From NCBI RefSeq assembly GCF_000003605.2, contig NW_003116462.1, forward strand, positions 218,332 through 233,710: DNA of 15,379 nucleotides, in the 5' to 3' direction. Positions 12,101 to 15,379 of this stretch are shown here, in pieces. The position numbers were made by a program, and so were the translations under genes. The notes beneath the pieces are model-generated. The model saw only the letters and a list, made by a program, of their open reading frames with translations. It did not search any database and was not told where the DNA came from. The stretch is from Saccoglossus kowalevskii (lineage: Eukaryota > Hemichordata > Enteropneusta > Harrimaniidae). How positions within the stretch are numbered: the first letter of the stretch is position 1; each line of letters starts with the position of its first letter.

Positions 12101-15100
12101 GTCAGTACATCAAACCATTAATCCCATAATGCATTGCAACATTTAATGATTATCTTCTTTTAAGTGTAATACACTATTTTTCAAGTTTCAGATCTCTGCA
12201 CGAACTGATTTAGAAGTCTTGACAAATAAATCTTTTTCAATACAGACTATGCTACCACAGTTGGCAGTTGTGACAAATCGTTGACTTATATGTGTGGAGA
12301 GATTATCTTTTAATCTTAAAAGATGGAAGATTCACTATTTATCAAACTTACCTCCGACAATTGAATAGAGTAAGTTTGAACGGTCGTCTACATTGACATC
12401 AAACGCTTGAACAGTAACAACGTGAGAACCAAAAGTAATGTTCTAGAAACAAAAACATGATATACTCATGAATATTTTATCAAAAAGAAAAAAAAAAAAG
12501 AGAAAAAAACCACACAGGATAAATGTAGATGCACAAGTTCTGGACTACCCGCAATTTATTACGCTAGTTTGTGCTATAGGTAAATCAGTGAACATAAAAT
12601 CTTGTGAAACAAATTGTTCTCCATACCCAACAGCAAAAATAATTTACAGTTGTCAAAATAATATACAGTTTAAATGTATTCATACAGGCCAGGTATAACC
12701 AGACTCATTTGTCTGAGGAGTTTGTAACATTGCTTGCGATGTCAGGAAAGTAGTCTTAACATTTTCCAAACTGATCACAAGCAGTGATTTGAAAAGCTCA
12801 GCTAAGTATTACATACCTCTTGTACAGAAGCTGAATAGGTATCATTGAAGAATGGCGGATATTCTTGGGTGCCATTAGCTGTGATGTTAAAGTTGATAAG
12901 TATAGTAACTTGGACGGAACTTTCTTTTGGAGGCGATCCTGAATCCCTTGCTTTTACACTAAAAGTATGCTGTATTCCAAAATCAAATCCAGTAATGATT
13001 TGTTGAAGCGTGATAGCACCAGTTTGATAGTTGACAGCAAACTTGCCTATGAACGGTATAAAAGTTAAAATGTCAATTGAGTATACTGCCCTCTAAGTTC
13101 ACCCTTTAAAACACATTAACTTTTGTTTTTACTTCTCATCTCTTTCTCATAGAGATGATGACATAAAATAGTTACCTTACAAATAGTTGTAGATATTAGA
13201 GGACATTATTATTGTACAAAAGGTAGCGTCTATCTGGATGAAAAATACTGTTTGTGCTTTATTAGAGTCGCATGTGCCCTGTTAAGCCTTTGGGTACCAT
13301 AATTCTTTTTCCAGAATGTTAGCACTACATCTTGCCTATTTTTGAACTAATTTGTATGATAATTTAAATGGATGTAAATTCCTTATTTGTTACAGGTTTT
13401 GATCAAAAAAAAAATTATGTGGATTTCATTTTGTATAATTTGACAAAAGATGGCTTCAACACTTGAGATGAAAAAAGACTCAAAGAGCGAGTGTGCTGAA
13501 AAAATTCCAATGCAACGAGCATTTTCTCCTCTTGGAAATGTCTGCTAATACAACACAAATACTGTATATTTTGTTTTATTGAAGAACTGCTGTAAATCAC
13601 CTAATTTTATGACAGACACATTTTTGCAAATTTCGTCAGTTTGTGAAAATCACATTATTCTTAATCTTTTCACCACCAGTTCCCCCTTTTTTCATCACAA
13701 AACGTCTTGTTTTTAGTCTGCTATTTTTTCCAGAAAAACAAAAAAAAAATAGACAAATTTTTTTGAGTAAAAACTTTAAATTGATTCAAATATGGTCTTT
13801 TGGCAACAAAATTAGGGTTCAATTGCAGAAAAATTGAAGAATATTAGAAAAAAGTTTGGTGGTGAAAAAGTTAAGAACGTGTAATTTTCTCTGGGGGTTC
13901 TACAACATATATCGTGAATTTTGAGAAATTTTGCCTTCAAGAATATCATAAAATCCTGAGAATTTCTAGAAGTGAAAATAAAAACGTTGACAGTATGTTT
14001 GCCTTAATGCTCACATAAAGCTGGTTTCAAAAATTGAATTATTTAAATATGATTTAAAATAGTACATATTTTTGCCATAACACACCTAATGTAGTATATA
14101 AAGGTCTTTAACTAAAATACTTTAATCCAAACCAAAAATTGAGGTTGTGTCAAATGAATTTTTCTAACTTACTATTACTGTCTTCCAAGAAATAAACCAT
14201 CTCATTCATCTCATCTGCATCAGTAGCAGACACCGTCAAGATAACGTTACCGACGGGAAAGATTTCAGAAATGGTTTTCTTATATTCGCCTTCCAGAAAT
14301 TCAGGTTCATTGTCGTTTACATCCAAGACTGTGACATTGATTATAGTGTAGTCTTCATATAAGCCATCGCTACAGCTGACATTCAGAAGCCAGGATTCGG
14401 TGGTTTCTCGGTCTAATGTGTCACTCGTGGATATTTCACCAGTGACGTTGTTTATGGTGAAAGGAAGGGAATCATCAGTGATGGAGTAAAGCAGGACGGA
14501 GTCTGGATCAGCATCGACAGCAATGACCTGAGAAGTTGGATGGATAGACAGTATAAAATTACACAACCAGATTATTACATATAAATGTAAACAATTCAAA
14601 TTGTTCAATAGCCTCAATAAACATGTGTTACTCATACAGTAGCATAGAATAGTTTAAAAATAGTCTGGTCATGTGTGAATAAGTCATTAAATTCTAAAAT
14701 GATCAATTCAAGCAAAAATGTCAGACTAATAATTGTAGATCAAATCAATGCACATTTTTGGTGAAGAATTAATAGCTGCATGCATAATATTTGATCCAAA
14801 GCAAACCGAAATTTAAAACTTTTCTTAATTAACTGATTTTTGAATAAAGATATCTTTTGGGAAATCTCATCAAAATTACTCATGCATTAAATCTGAAAAC
14901 AAACAATTGAATAATAGCATAAACAATGTAGAGTATGGTATCCCATGATGCAACTGCAACCCTTTGTAGGCTTGATTTATTAAAAATCAATTTCTACACA
15001 GAACAAGACTTTCGCAGCAACAACAAAAAACAGAATCAGAAGTAGGGCCTTGGAGAGAGAAAGTTATAAATATTTGAGCACTTGACCCGGTACCTGTATA

Positions 15101-15233
15101 AGTTGTATTCCAGCACTTTGTTCTTCACTAACATCTACAGTGTAAAAATCTGATTGGAAGACAGGCGGATTGTTGTTTACGTCAAGTATGTTTATAATCA
15201 CCATGGTGATGGATGATCTTGGAAACTCACCAC
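1..15233 (-). CDS. Large multi-repeat cadherin, internal part of gene (18 exons, partial at both ends)
   Basis: Exons (plus-strand coordinates, gene order): 15094-15233, 14173-14527, 12817-13046, 12352-12442, 11914-12044, 11409-11496, 10762-10883, 10391-10525, 9922-10099, 9114-9238, 8187-8399, 6630-6728, 5999-6118, 5030-5203, 4587-4742, 3424-3523, 1217-1402, 1-116. All junctions are GT-AG and phases agree, giving about 919 residues without a stop. EC repeats: EC-a ends at residue 25; EC-b 26-123, EC-c 124-231, EC-d 232-334, EC-e 335-445, EC-f 446-548, EC-g 549-654, EC-h 655-764, EC-i 765-867; then a Thr/Pro and Thr/Ala/Gly-rich tail. Each repeat has the xEx glutamate, a DxD-type motif and mostly DRE and DxNDNxPxF, the calcium ligands of cadherins. 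Cadherins of this kind are cell-surface adhesion proteins; no signal peptide or membrane helix falls in the window. FAT, Dachsous, CDH23-like or an invertebrate-specific cadherin are all possible. Confidence 0.93.
117..1216 (-). other. Intron between exons 17 and 18
   Basis: AT-rich, with no cadherin-like open frame on the minus strand. It contains a short ATG trinucleotide run at 1035-1052 and otherwise nothing I recognise. Confidence 0.7.
1035..1052. repeat. (ATG)6 microsatellite
   Basis: Six perfect ATG units followed by degenerate copies (aagatgag), inside the intron between exons 17 and 18. Confidence 0.85.
1217..1402 (-). CDS. Exon 17: end of EC-i and Thr/Pro-rich linker
   Basis: 186 bases, acceptor gttaatag, donor aca g|gtatgc, phase 1 in and phase 1 out, residues 820-880. 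It reads LDGTIYAVQSFDYDAGDTEF, the strand NLTISAQ and the last strand VAVVTITVIDI. Here the chain leaves the cadherin pattern: instead of NDNxPxF comes TETTTVVPSTPAPTT, a Thr/Pro-rich, probably O-glycosylated stretch. EC-i is therefore the last repeat of this run. It is separated from exon 16 by the largest intron (about 2 kb). Confidence 0.88.
1827..2310. repeat. Decayed tandem repeat family, copy one (about three units)
   Basis: Starts near gatatagctctgctgt. It holds three diverged units marked by tttttaccaaaaatgacaga at 1872, the similar tttttaccaaaagtgacaaa at 2019, and caaaattag with cttgaagg at about 2169, each followed by text resembling 'tatcaaagcaatgggacttg'. The same units occur at 7128-8100. 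It looks like an old non-autonomous mobile or satellite-like repeat; the type is not identified. Confidence 0.7.
2203..2222. repeat. AT dinucleotide run
   Basis: Alternating TA over about 20 bases with one interruption, inside the third unit of the decayed repeat. Confidence 0.8.
2316..2432 (+). repeat. Left terminal inverted repeat of the 764-bp element
   Basis: 117 bases, beginning cagcaagtctcagaag and ending caacttgtggt. It pairs with 2963-3079. Confidence 0.88.
2963..3079 (-). repeat. Right terminal inverted repeat of the 764-bp element
   Basis: On the minus strand it begins cagcaagtctcagaag and ends gacttgtggt, mirroring 2316-2432 with substitutions only. Confidence 0.88.
3424..3523 (-). 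CDS. Exon 16: EC-i, DxD region
   Basis: 100 bases, acceptor tttctatag, donor gac c|gtaaga, phase 0 in and phase 1 out, residues 786-818. It reads NQPITVYDIDDSPYN (DxD site), FIIYAVESG and KFRID, where the split codon gives P. The acceptor neighbourhood (ctttctatag) closely resembles that of exon 14, which occupies the same place in the previous repeat. Confidence 0.92.
3871..4100. repeat. 115-bp direct tandem duplication
   Basis: Copy one 3871-3985 and copy two 3986-4100 are identical except for the last base (a versus t). Such identity inside otherwise decayed intron DNA means a recent duplication or an assembly artefact. Confidence 0.95.
4240..4350. repeat. Diverged relative of the 115-bp unit
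   Basis: The order cgccaag, gcaacattttg, ttttcatgattttggac, aaataggtataatt, cttataagc parallels tgccaac, gcagcattttg, tttttgac, aacagacataatt, cttacaagc in and just after 3986-4115. This suggests the duplicated segment belongs to an older repeat. Alignment was by eye only. Confidence 0.45.
4587..4742 (-). CDS. Exon 15: end of EC-h, linker, start of EC-i
   Basis: 156 bases, phase 0 at both ends, acceptor ttaacag, donor atg|gtaaag, residues 734-785. It begins LIAEDGGSPS (the classic A-E-D-G-G turn), then STLKVNVL, the canonical linker DINDNSPVF (756-764) and the first strand of EC-i, TRYTATISEK, with its glutamate. No intron precedes the last strand of this repeat, unlike EC-d to EC-g. Confidence 0.95.
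4905..4990. repeat. Compound CAC/CAT/ATT trinucleotide microsatellite
   Basis: Imperfect runs of CAC, CAT and ATT, with about six ATT units in 4934-4952, in the intron just downstream (in gene direction) of exon 14. Confidence 0.8.
5030..5203 (-). CDS. Exon 14: body of EC-h
   Basis: 174 bases, phase 0 at both ends, acceptor tttctatag, donor ctg|gtaagt, residues 676-733. It reads TPTVFVSDADIAGNGD (DxD site), VTLRLEGAG, FSLVLNTD, then GDIDREN (DRE) and EMYDLL. Intron reading beyond the donor would add an acidic Asp/Asn run from CAT/TTA repeats; the strong donor and the fit of the next exon show that this run is not coding. Confidence 0.94.
5329..5480. repeat. Diverged direct repeat rich in TGTATAC/TACAAAAA
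   Basis: Two stretches share the order atatttggaaca then tttgtatacaaaaa (from 5347) and atatttagaaca then catgtatacaaaaa (from 5436), about 89 bases apart. The TGTATAC and TACAAAAA words recur through 5268-5480 on both strands. Confidence 0.55.
5829..5893 (+). repeat. G-rich TGGAG/TGGGTG tract
   Basis: Repeated TGGAGG, TGGAGGGG, GGAGGTGGG, GTGGAGAGG and GGGAGTGGAGG units lie on the plus strand (the template strand of the gene), with many GG/GGG runs in 65 bases. It directly precedes the TCTAT array. Confidence 0.7.
5911..5990. repeat. Pentanucleotide (TCTAT)n microsatellite
   Basis: Fourteen perfect TCTAT units (5921-5990) are preceded by two TCCAT variants. The array ends seven bases from the donor GT of exon 13 (GT at 5997-5998), so it starts at intron position +9. 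Confidence 0.97.
5999..6118 (-). CDS. Exon 13: last strand and linker of EC-g, start of EC-h
   Basis: 120 bases, phase 0 at both ends, acceptor ttttctag, donor atg|gtgagt, residues 636-675. It has LVEVIVNIL, the linker DVNDNDPVI (646-654, final F changed to I) and the first strand of EC-h with the ISEN glutamate motif. A TCTAT microsatellite begins nine bases into the following intron. Confidence 0.94.
6119..6629 (-). other. Intron between exons 12 and 13
   Basis: 511 bases, AT-rich. No repeat, RNA gene or coding signal was recognised. Confidence 0.7.
6630..6728 (-). CDS. Exon 12: EC-g, DRE region
   Basis: 99 bases, phase 0 at both ends, acceptor gttttcag, donor ttg|gtaagt, residues 603-635. 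It reads NGQISTNGTLNRED (the DRE motif appears as NRE), then YSLTIAAMDDRTSPRL with the A-x-D-x turn. The exon is bounded by introns of 1458 bases on the upstream side and 511 on the downstream side. The frame and motif order fit the space between exons 11 and 13 exactly. Confidence 0.92.
7047..8100. repeat. Decayed repeat family, copy two, interrupted
   Basis: Begins gctgagatagctccgctg and ends near ctcatatgataagctccgct. Units with tatcaaagcaatgggacttg (7131) and tttttaccaaaaattacaaa (7867), then caccaaaattagagaattga (7893), match the 1827-2310 array. The unit starting at 7128 breaks off near 7212 (aataatcattttt), and the family text resumes near 7732 (aaataagataattg). Confidence 0.65.
7213..7732. 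mobile_element. Probable insertion of about 520 bp inside the decayed repeat
   Basis: This segment separates two halves of one repeat unit and has a different, more GC-rich texture in its middle. Its edges carry a weak inverted match (tttggtttgt at the left; tttgatttgt on the minus strand at the right). An inner inverted pair, gtcggcta at 7399-7406 and tagccgac at 7670-7677, could instead mark a smaller element. No transposase or recognised family. Confidence 0.4.
8111..8131 (-). repeat. Possible solo end of the 13658-13877 element family
   Basis: On the minus strand this reads CTTAACCTTTTCACTACCAG, closely matching CTTAATCTTTTCACCACCAG at 13660-13679. No partner end was found nearby, so it is a remnant or a chance end within the decayed repeat. 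Confidence 0.45.
8187..8399 (-). CDS. Exon 11: last strand of EC-f with altered linker, first half of EC-g
   Basis: 213 bases, phase 0 at both ends, acceptor tatttcag, donor gaa|gtaagt, residues 532-602. It has the strand ATILITVL followed by EINLYNPVF (540-548) where DxNDNxPxF is expected, so the calcium-binding aspartates are missing although the PVF end is kept. EC-g follows with VYSINEND, WATDDDGD (DxD site) and a strand ending GIFVIDE. Confidence 0.93.
8400..9113 (-). other. Intron between exons 10 and 11
   Basis: 714 bases. It contains the small fold-back at 8438-8529; the remainder is AT-rich with nothing recognised. Confidence 0.7.
8438..8529. mobile_element. Miniature fold-back element, about 92 bp
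   Basis: The left arm taaggggtggaccattgg (8438-8455) pairs with tttctaatggtcatccctta (8510-8529): reverse-complementing the right arm gives taagggatgaccattagaaa, which matches with a few substitutions and one gap. This is the form of a MITE remnant; family not identified. Confidence 0.6.
9114..9238 (-). CDS. Exon 10: EC-f, middle strands
   Basis: 125 bases, acceptor tcgctag, donor cag|gtaatg, phase 1 in and phase 0 out, residues 491-531. It reads AFTIDEMSGVVTL, then GILDVRDND, where the DRE motif is altered, and NLTVEADDGLNTNQ with the A-x-D-x-G turn (ADDG). The exon ends just before the last strand of EC-f. Confidence 0.93.
9239..9921 (-). other. Intron between exons 9 and 10
   Basis: 683 bases, holding the SINE-like tRNA head at 9589-9662. 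The surrounding DNA (about 9240-9588, in the direction a SINE body would extend) may be its body but has no feature I can name. Confidence 0.65.
9589..9662 (-). mobile_element. tRNA-derived SINE head (pol III A and B boxes)
   Basis: On the minus strand, tggcaacatagtgg (9642-9655) resembles a degenerate A box of the 'TAGC-ATAGTGG' kind. About 32 bases on, agttcaaatcc (9599-9609) matches the B box GGTTCGANTCC with transitions. In between is the anticodon-arm-like ccattggattcgtgatcgat. Transitions at the CpG of the B box suggest age. It is not a working tRNA, since the A box region is distorted. The body and tail of the SINE could not be delimited. Confidence 0.65.
9922..10099 (-). CDS. Exon 9: last strand and linker of EC-e, first half of EC-f
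   Basis: 178 bases, acceptor cttttag, donor aat g|gtaagg, phase 0 in and phase 1 out, residues 431-489. It has VTVYVQ, the canonical linker DINDNPPVF (437-445), the EC-f first strand DTYTADVPED with its glutamate, and VSVTDNDW with the DxD site. The following NNTITFSL strand and DGNTNG lead to the next exon. Confidence 0.95.
10391..10525 (-). CDS. Exon 8: EC-e, DRE region
   Basis: 135 bases, phase 0 at both ends, acceptor catacag, donor gtg|gtgagt, residues 386-430. It reads GMIFGLASLDREAPG and then YELLVTAEDQGNDPLTSDIV, with the DRE motif and the A-x-D-x-G turn (AEDQG). A short Gly/Asn-containing insert (VINNNGEA) lies between the DRE motif and the next strand, making EC-e slightly long. 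Confidence 0.93.
10762..10883 (-). CDS. Exon 7: EC-e, DxD region
   Basis: Acceptor tttgtag, donor aca|gtaagt, phase 1 in and phase 0 out, residues 346-385. It encodes GNITSDIFSVIADDDDEGANGD, in which the DxD calcium site is widened into a run of aspartates coded by a short GAT repeat, followed by VVYGLSS and LFSIDNVT. A G completes the NVTG turn at the start of the next exon. Confidence 0.93.
10884..11408 (-). other. Intron between exons 6 and 7
   Basis: 525 bases of AT-rich DNA. No repeat, RNA gene or coding signal was recognised. Confidence 0.7.
11409..11496 (-). CDS. Exon 6: last strand and linker of EC-d, start of EC-e
   Basis: 88 bases, acceptor atccacag, donor aca g|gtaaca, phase 0 in and phase 1 out, residues 316-344. 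It has the last strand VTTVTITVE, a fully canonical linker DVNDNSPEF (326-334) and the first strand of EC-e, LPYQTSIT. The glutamate of the EC-e xEx motif is the codon split by the intron. Confidence 0.94.
11497..11913 (-). other. Intron between exons 5 and 6
   Basis: 417 bases of AT-rich DNA with nothing recognised. Confidence 0.7.
11914..12044 (-). CDS. Exon 5: EC-d, middle strands with DRE
   Basis: Acceptor tttcag, donor tca|gtaagt, phase 1 in and phase 0 out, residues 273-315. It reads ANFFSIDKYSGEMKT, then APIDREI (the DRE calcium motif) and VNVTATDPTGLTS, the equivalent of the A-x-D-x-G turn. The exon stops just before the last strand of the repeat, an intron position that recurs in EC-e, EC-f and EC-g. 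Confidence 0.93.
12045..12351 (-). other. Intron between exons 4 and 5
   Basis: 307 bases. Nothing recognised apart from a short word, atcccataatgca (12121-12133), weakly echoed near 14940. Confidence 0.7.
12352..12442 (-). CDS. Exon 4: EC-d, DxD region
   Basis: Short exon (91 bases) with acceptor tttctag and donor g|gtaagt, phase 0 in and phase 1 out. It encodes residues 242-271, including HVVTVQAFDVNVDD, which carries the DxD-type calcium site (as D-V-N), and NLLYSIVGG. It sits between a T-rich intron tract and a strong donor. Its identity rests on matching the same segment of the other repeats and on phase agreement with both neighbours. Confidence 0.92.
12443..12816 (-). other. Intron between exons 3 and 4
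   Basis: 374 bases. It contains an A-rich run on the plus strand at about 12481-12510, which is a T-rich tract 40-70 bases upstream of the exon 4 acceptor. Nothing else recognised. Confidence 0.7.
12817..13046 (-). CDS. Exon 3: second half of EC-c with an unusual linker, start of EC-d
   Basis: Acceptor ttcatag, donor gag|gtatgt, phase 1 in and phase 0 out, residues 166-241 (codon 165 is split). It reads KFAVNYQTGAITL, then a GFDFG segment where DRE is expected, KARDSGSPP (the canonical A-x-D-x-G turn) and the strand SVQVTILI. The DxNDN linker is replaced by a longer Asn-rich stretch (NFNITANGTQEYPPFF, about residues 216-231) that has two sequons and lacks the usual aspartates. EC-d begins at NDTYSASVQE. 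Confidence 0.93.
13047..14172 (-). other. Intron between exons 2 and 3 (1.1 kb)
   Basis: Contains the inverted-end element at 13658-13877 and a 16-base word shared with 1569-1584. EC-c joins cleanly across it, with the split Ser codon in EDSNSKFAV. Confidence 0.8.
13658..13877. mobile_element. MITE-like element, about 220 bp, ends near TTAA
   Basis: The left end ttcttaatcttttcaccacca (13658-13678) is mirrored by tggtggtgaaaaagttaagaa (13857-13877), with two mismatches in 21. TTAA stands at the same place in both ends (13661-13664 and 13871-13874), which would fit a TTAA-targeting (piggyBac-like) miniature element. The match continues three bases outside TTAA, so the true boundary is unsure. 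The interior is AT-rich and non-coding. Confidence 0.65.
14173..14527 (-). CDS. Exon 2: body of EC-b and first half of EC-c
   Basis: Longest exon in the window (355 bases), phase 0 in and phase 1 out, acceptor ttctcag, donor gtaagt. Residues 47-164. EC-b carries VDADPD (DxD), NVTGEI, TLDRE and the linker DVNDNEPEF at 115-123. EC-c then opens with YKKTISEIFPVG and ATDADE. Several N-x-S/T sequons (NNVT, NVSC, NVTV) suggest an extracellular glycoprotein. Unlike most repeats here, EC-b is not split ahead of its linker, so one exon spans most of it. Confidence 0.95.
14528..15093 (-). other. Intron between exons 1 and 2 of the window
   Basis: 566 bases of AT-rich DNA with no feature recognised. 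The join across it gives IQLIQ-VIAVDADPD, an uninterrupted EC-b. Confidence 0.75.
15094..15233 (-). CDS. Exon 1 of window: end of EC-a, start of EC-b
   Basis: Acceptor ttcacag at 15234-15240 and donor cag|gtaccg. It enters in phase 1 (two bases of a split codon) and leaves in phase 0. It encodes 46 whole residues: the last strand of EC-a (ITMVIINIL), the calcium linker DVNNNPPVF (residues 17-25, with N in place of the usual D in NDN) and the first strand of EC-b with the VSEE glutamate motif. The frame is open further upstream only through intron sequence, so the acceptor decides the exon edge. Confidence 0.88.
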
Positions 15234-15379
15234 CTGTGAAAAGTAAATAGTGGACAAACATAAAATCTGGTCGTTTATATATAAGCAATCACAGTCCCTC
15301 AACACCCGGTTAGGAAACGTTATTGTTCTAAGGTGTGAATCGACCGAGTCCCGAGTACAGTGCGTGTTTCGTATGTGGG
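15234..15379 (-). other. Upstream intron (partial)
   Basis: Sequence before the first acceptor in the window. No cadherin-like segment is seen in the 146 bases, so the previous exon lies outside. Confidence 0.7.

Noticed and set aside
14150-14635. The minus-strand frame starting with a methionine at 14635 as a gene start
   Set aside because: The part before 14527 is intron; the acceptor ttctcag and continuity with exon 1 (IQLIQ-VIAVDAD) show that this is an internal exon.
12121-14961. Similar words atcccataatgcattgcaac (12120) and atcccatgatgcaactgcaa (14940)
   Set aside because: Too short and too diverged, with no matching flanks, to claim a shared repeat.
1-15379. A novel defence, secretion or metabolic system
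   Set aside because: The window is explained by one spliced cadherin gene and intron repeats; no other coding regions with supporting evidence were found.

Overview
This is a stretch of animal (metazoan) nuclear DNA. It carries the middle of one large gene on the minus strand, split into 18 short exons by 17 complete GT-AG introns. When the exons are joined, every splice phase agrees and one open frame of about 919 residues results. It reads as a chain of extracellular cadherin (EC) repeats: the end of one repeat, eight whole repeats (called EC-a to EC-i here), and then a Thr/Pro-rich stretch leading into a Thr/Ala/Gly-rich low-complexity stretch. The first exons (N-terminus, signal peptide) lie beyond the right edge. 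The rest of the C-terminal part (any membrane segment or cytoplasmic tail) lies beyond the left edge. The protein is a large, calcium-dependent adhesion-type cadherin, but the visible part does not identify an orthologue, so no gene symbol is given.

The DNA is AT-rich, with introns of roughly 0.2-2 kb full of decayed repeats, a tRNA-derived SINE-like sequence and small inverted-repeat elements. That resembles a marine invertebrate genome (hemichordate, cephalochordate or lophotrochozoan would all fit). This placement is a guess from style, not from a marker.

Layout in gene direction (right to left): 15233-14173 ends EC-a, holds EC-b and starts EC-c; 13046-11409 covers EC-c, EC-d and the start of EC-e; 10883-9114 covers EC-e and EC-f; 8399-5999 covers the end of EC-f, EC-g and the start of EC-h; 5203-3424 covers EC-h and most of EC-i; 1402-1217 ends EC-i and opens the Thr/Pro linker; 116-1 is the low-complexity repeat exon. 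Residue numbers below count from the first complete codon of the rightmost exon.

The introns hold the rest: a 764-bp element with 117-bp inverted ends and flanking TA (2314-3081), a near-perfect 115-bp tandem duplication (3871-4100), a pentanucleotide microsatellite touching a splice donor (5911-5990), an old repeat family present in two introns (about 1827-2310 and 7047-8100) with an apparent insertion in one copy, a SINE-like tRNA head (9589-9662) and two small fold-back elements (8438-8529, 13658-13877). I saw no bacterial-type operon, CRISPR array, second protein gene or new defence system. The parts most worth a second look are the non-canonical calcium linkers in the cadherin chain, the repeated intron positions and the transposon-like elements.
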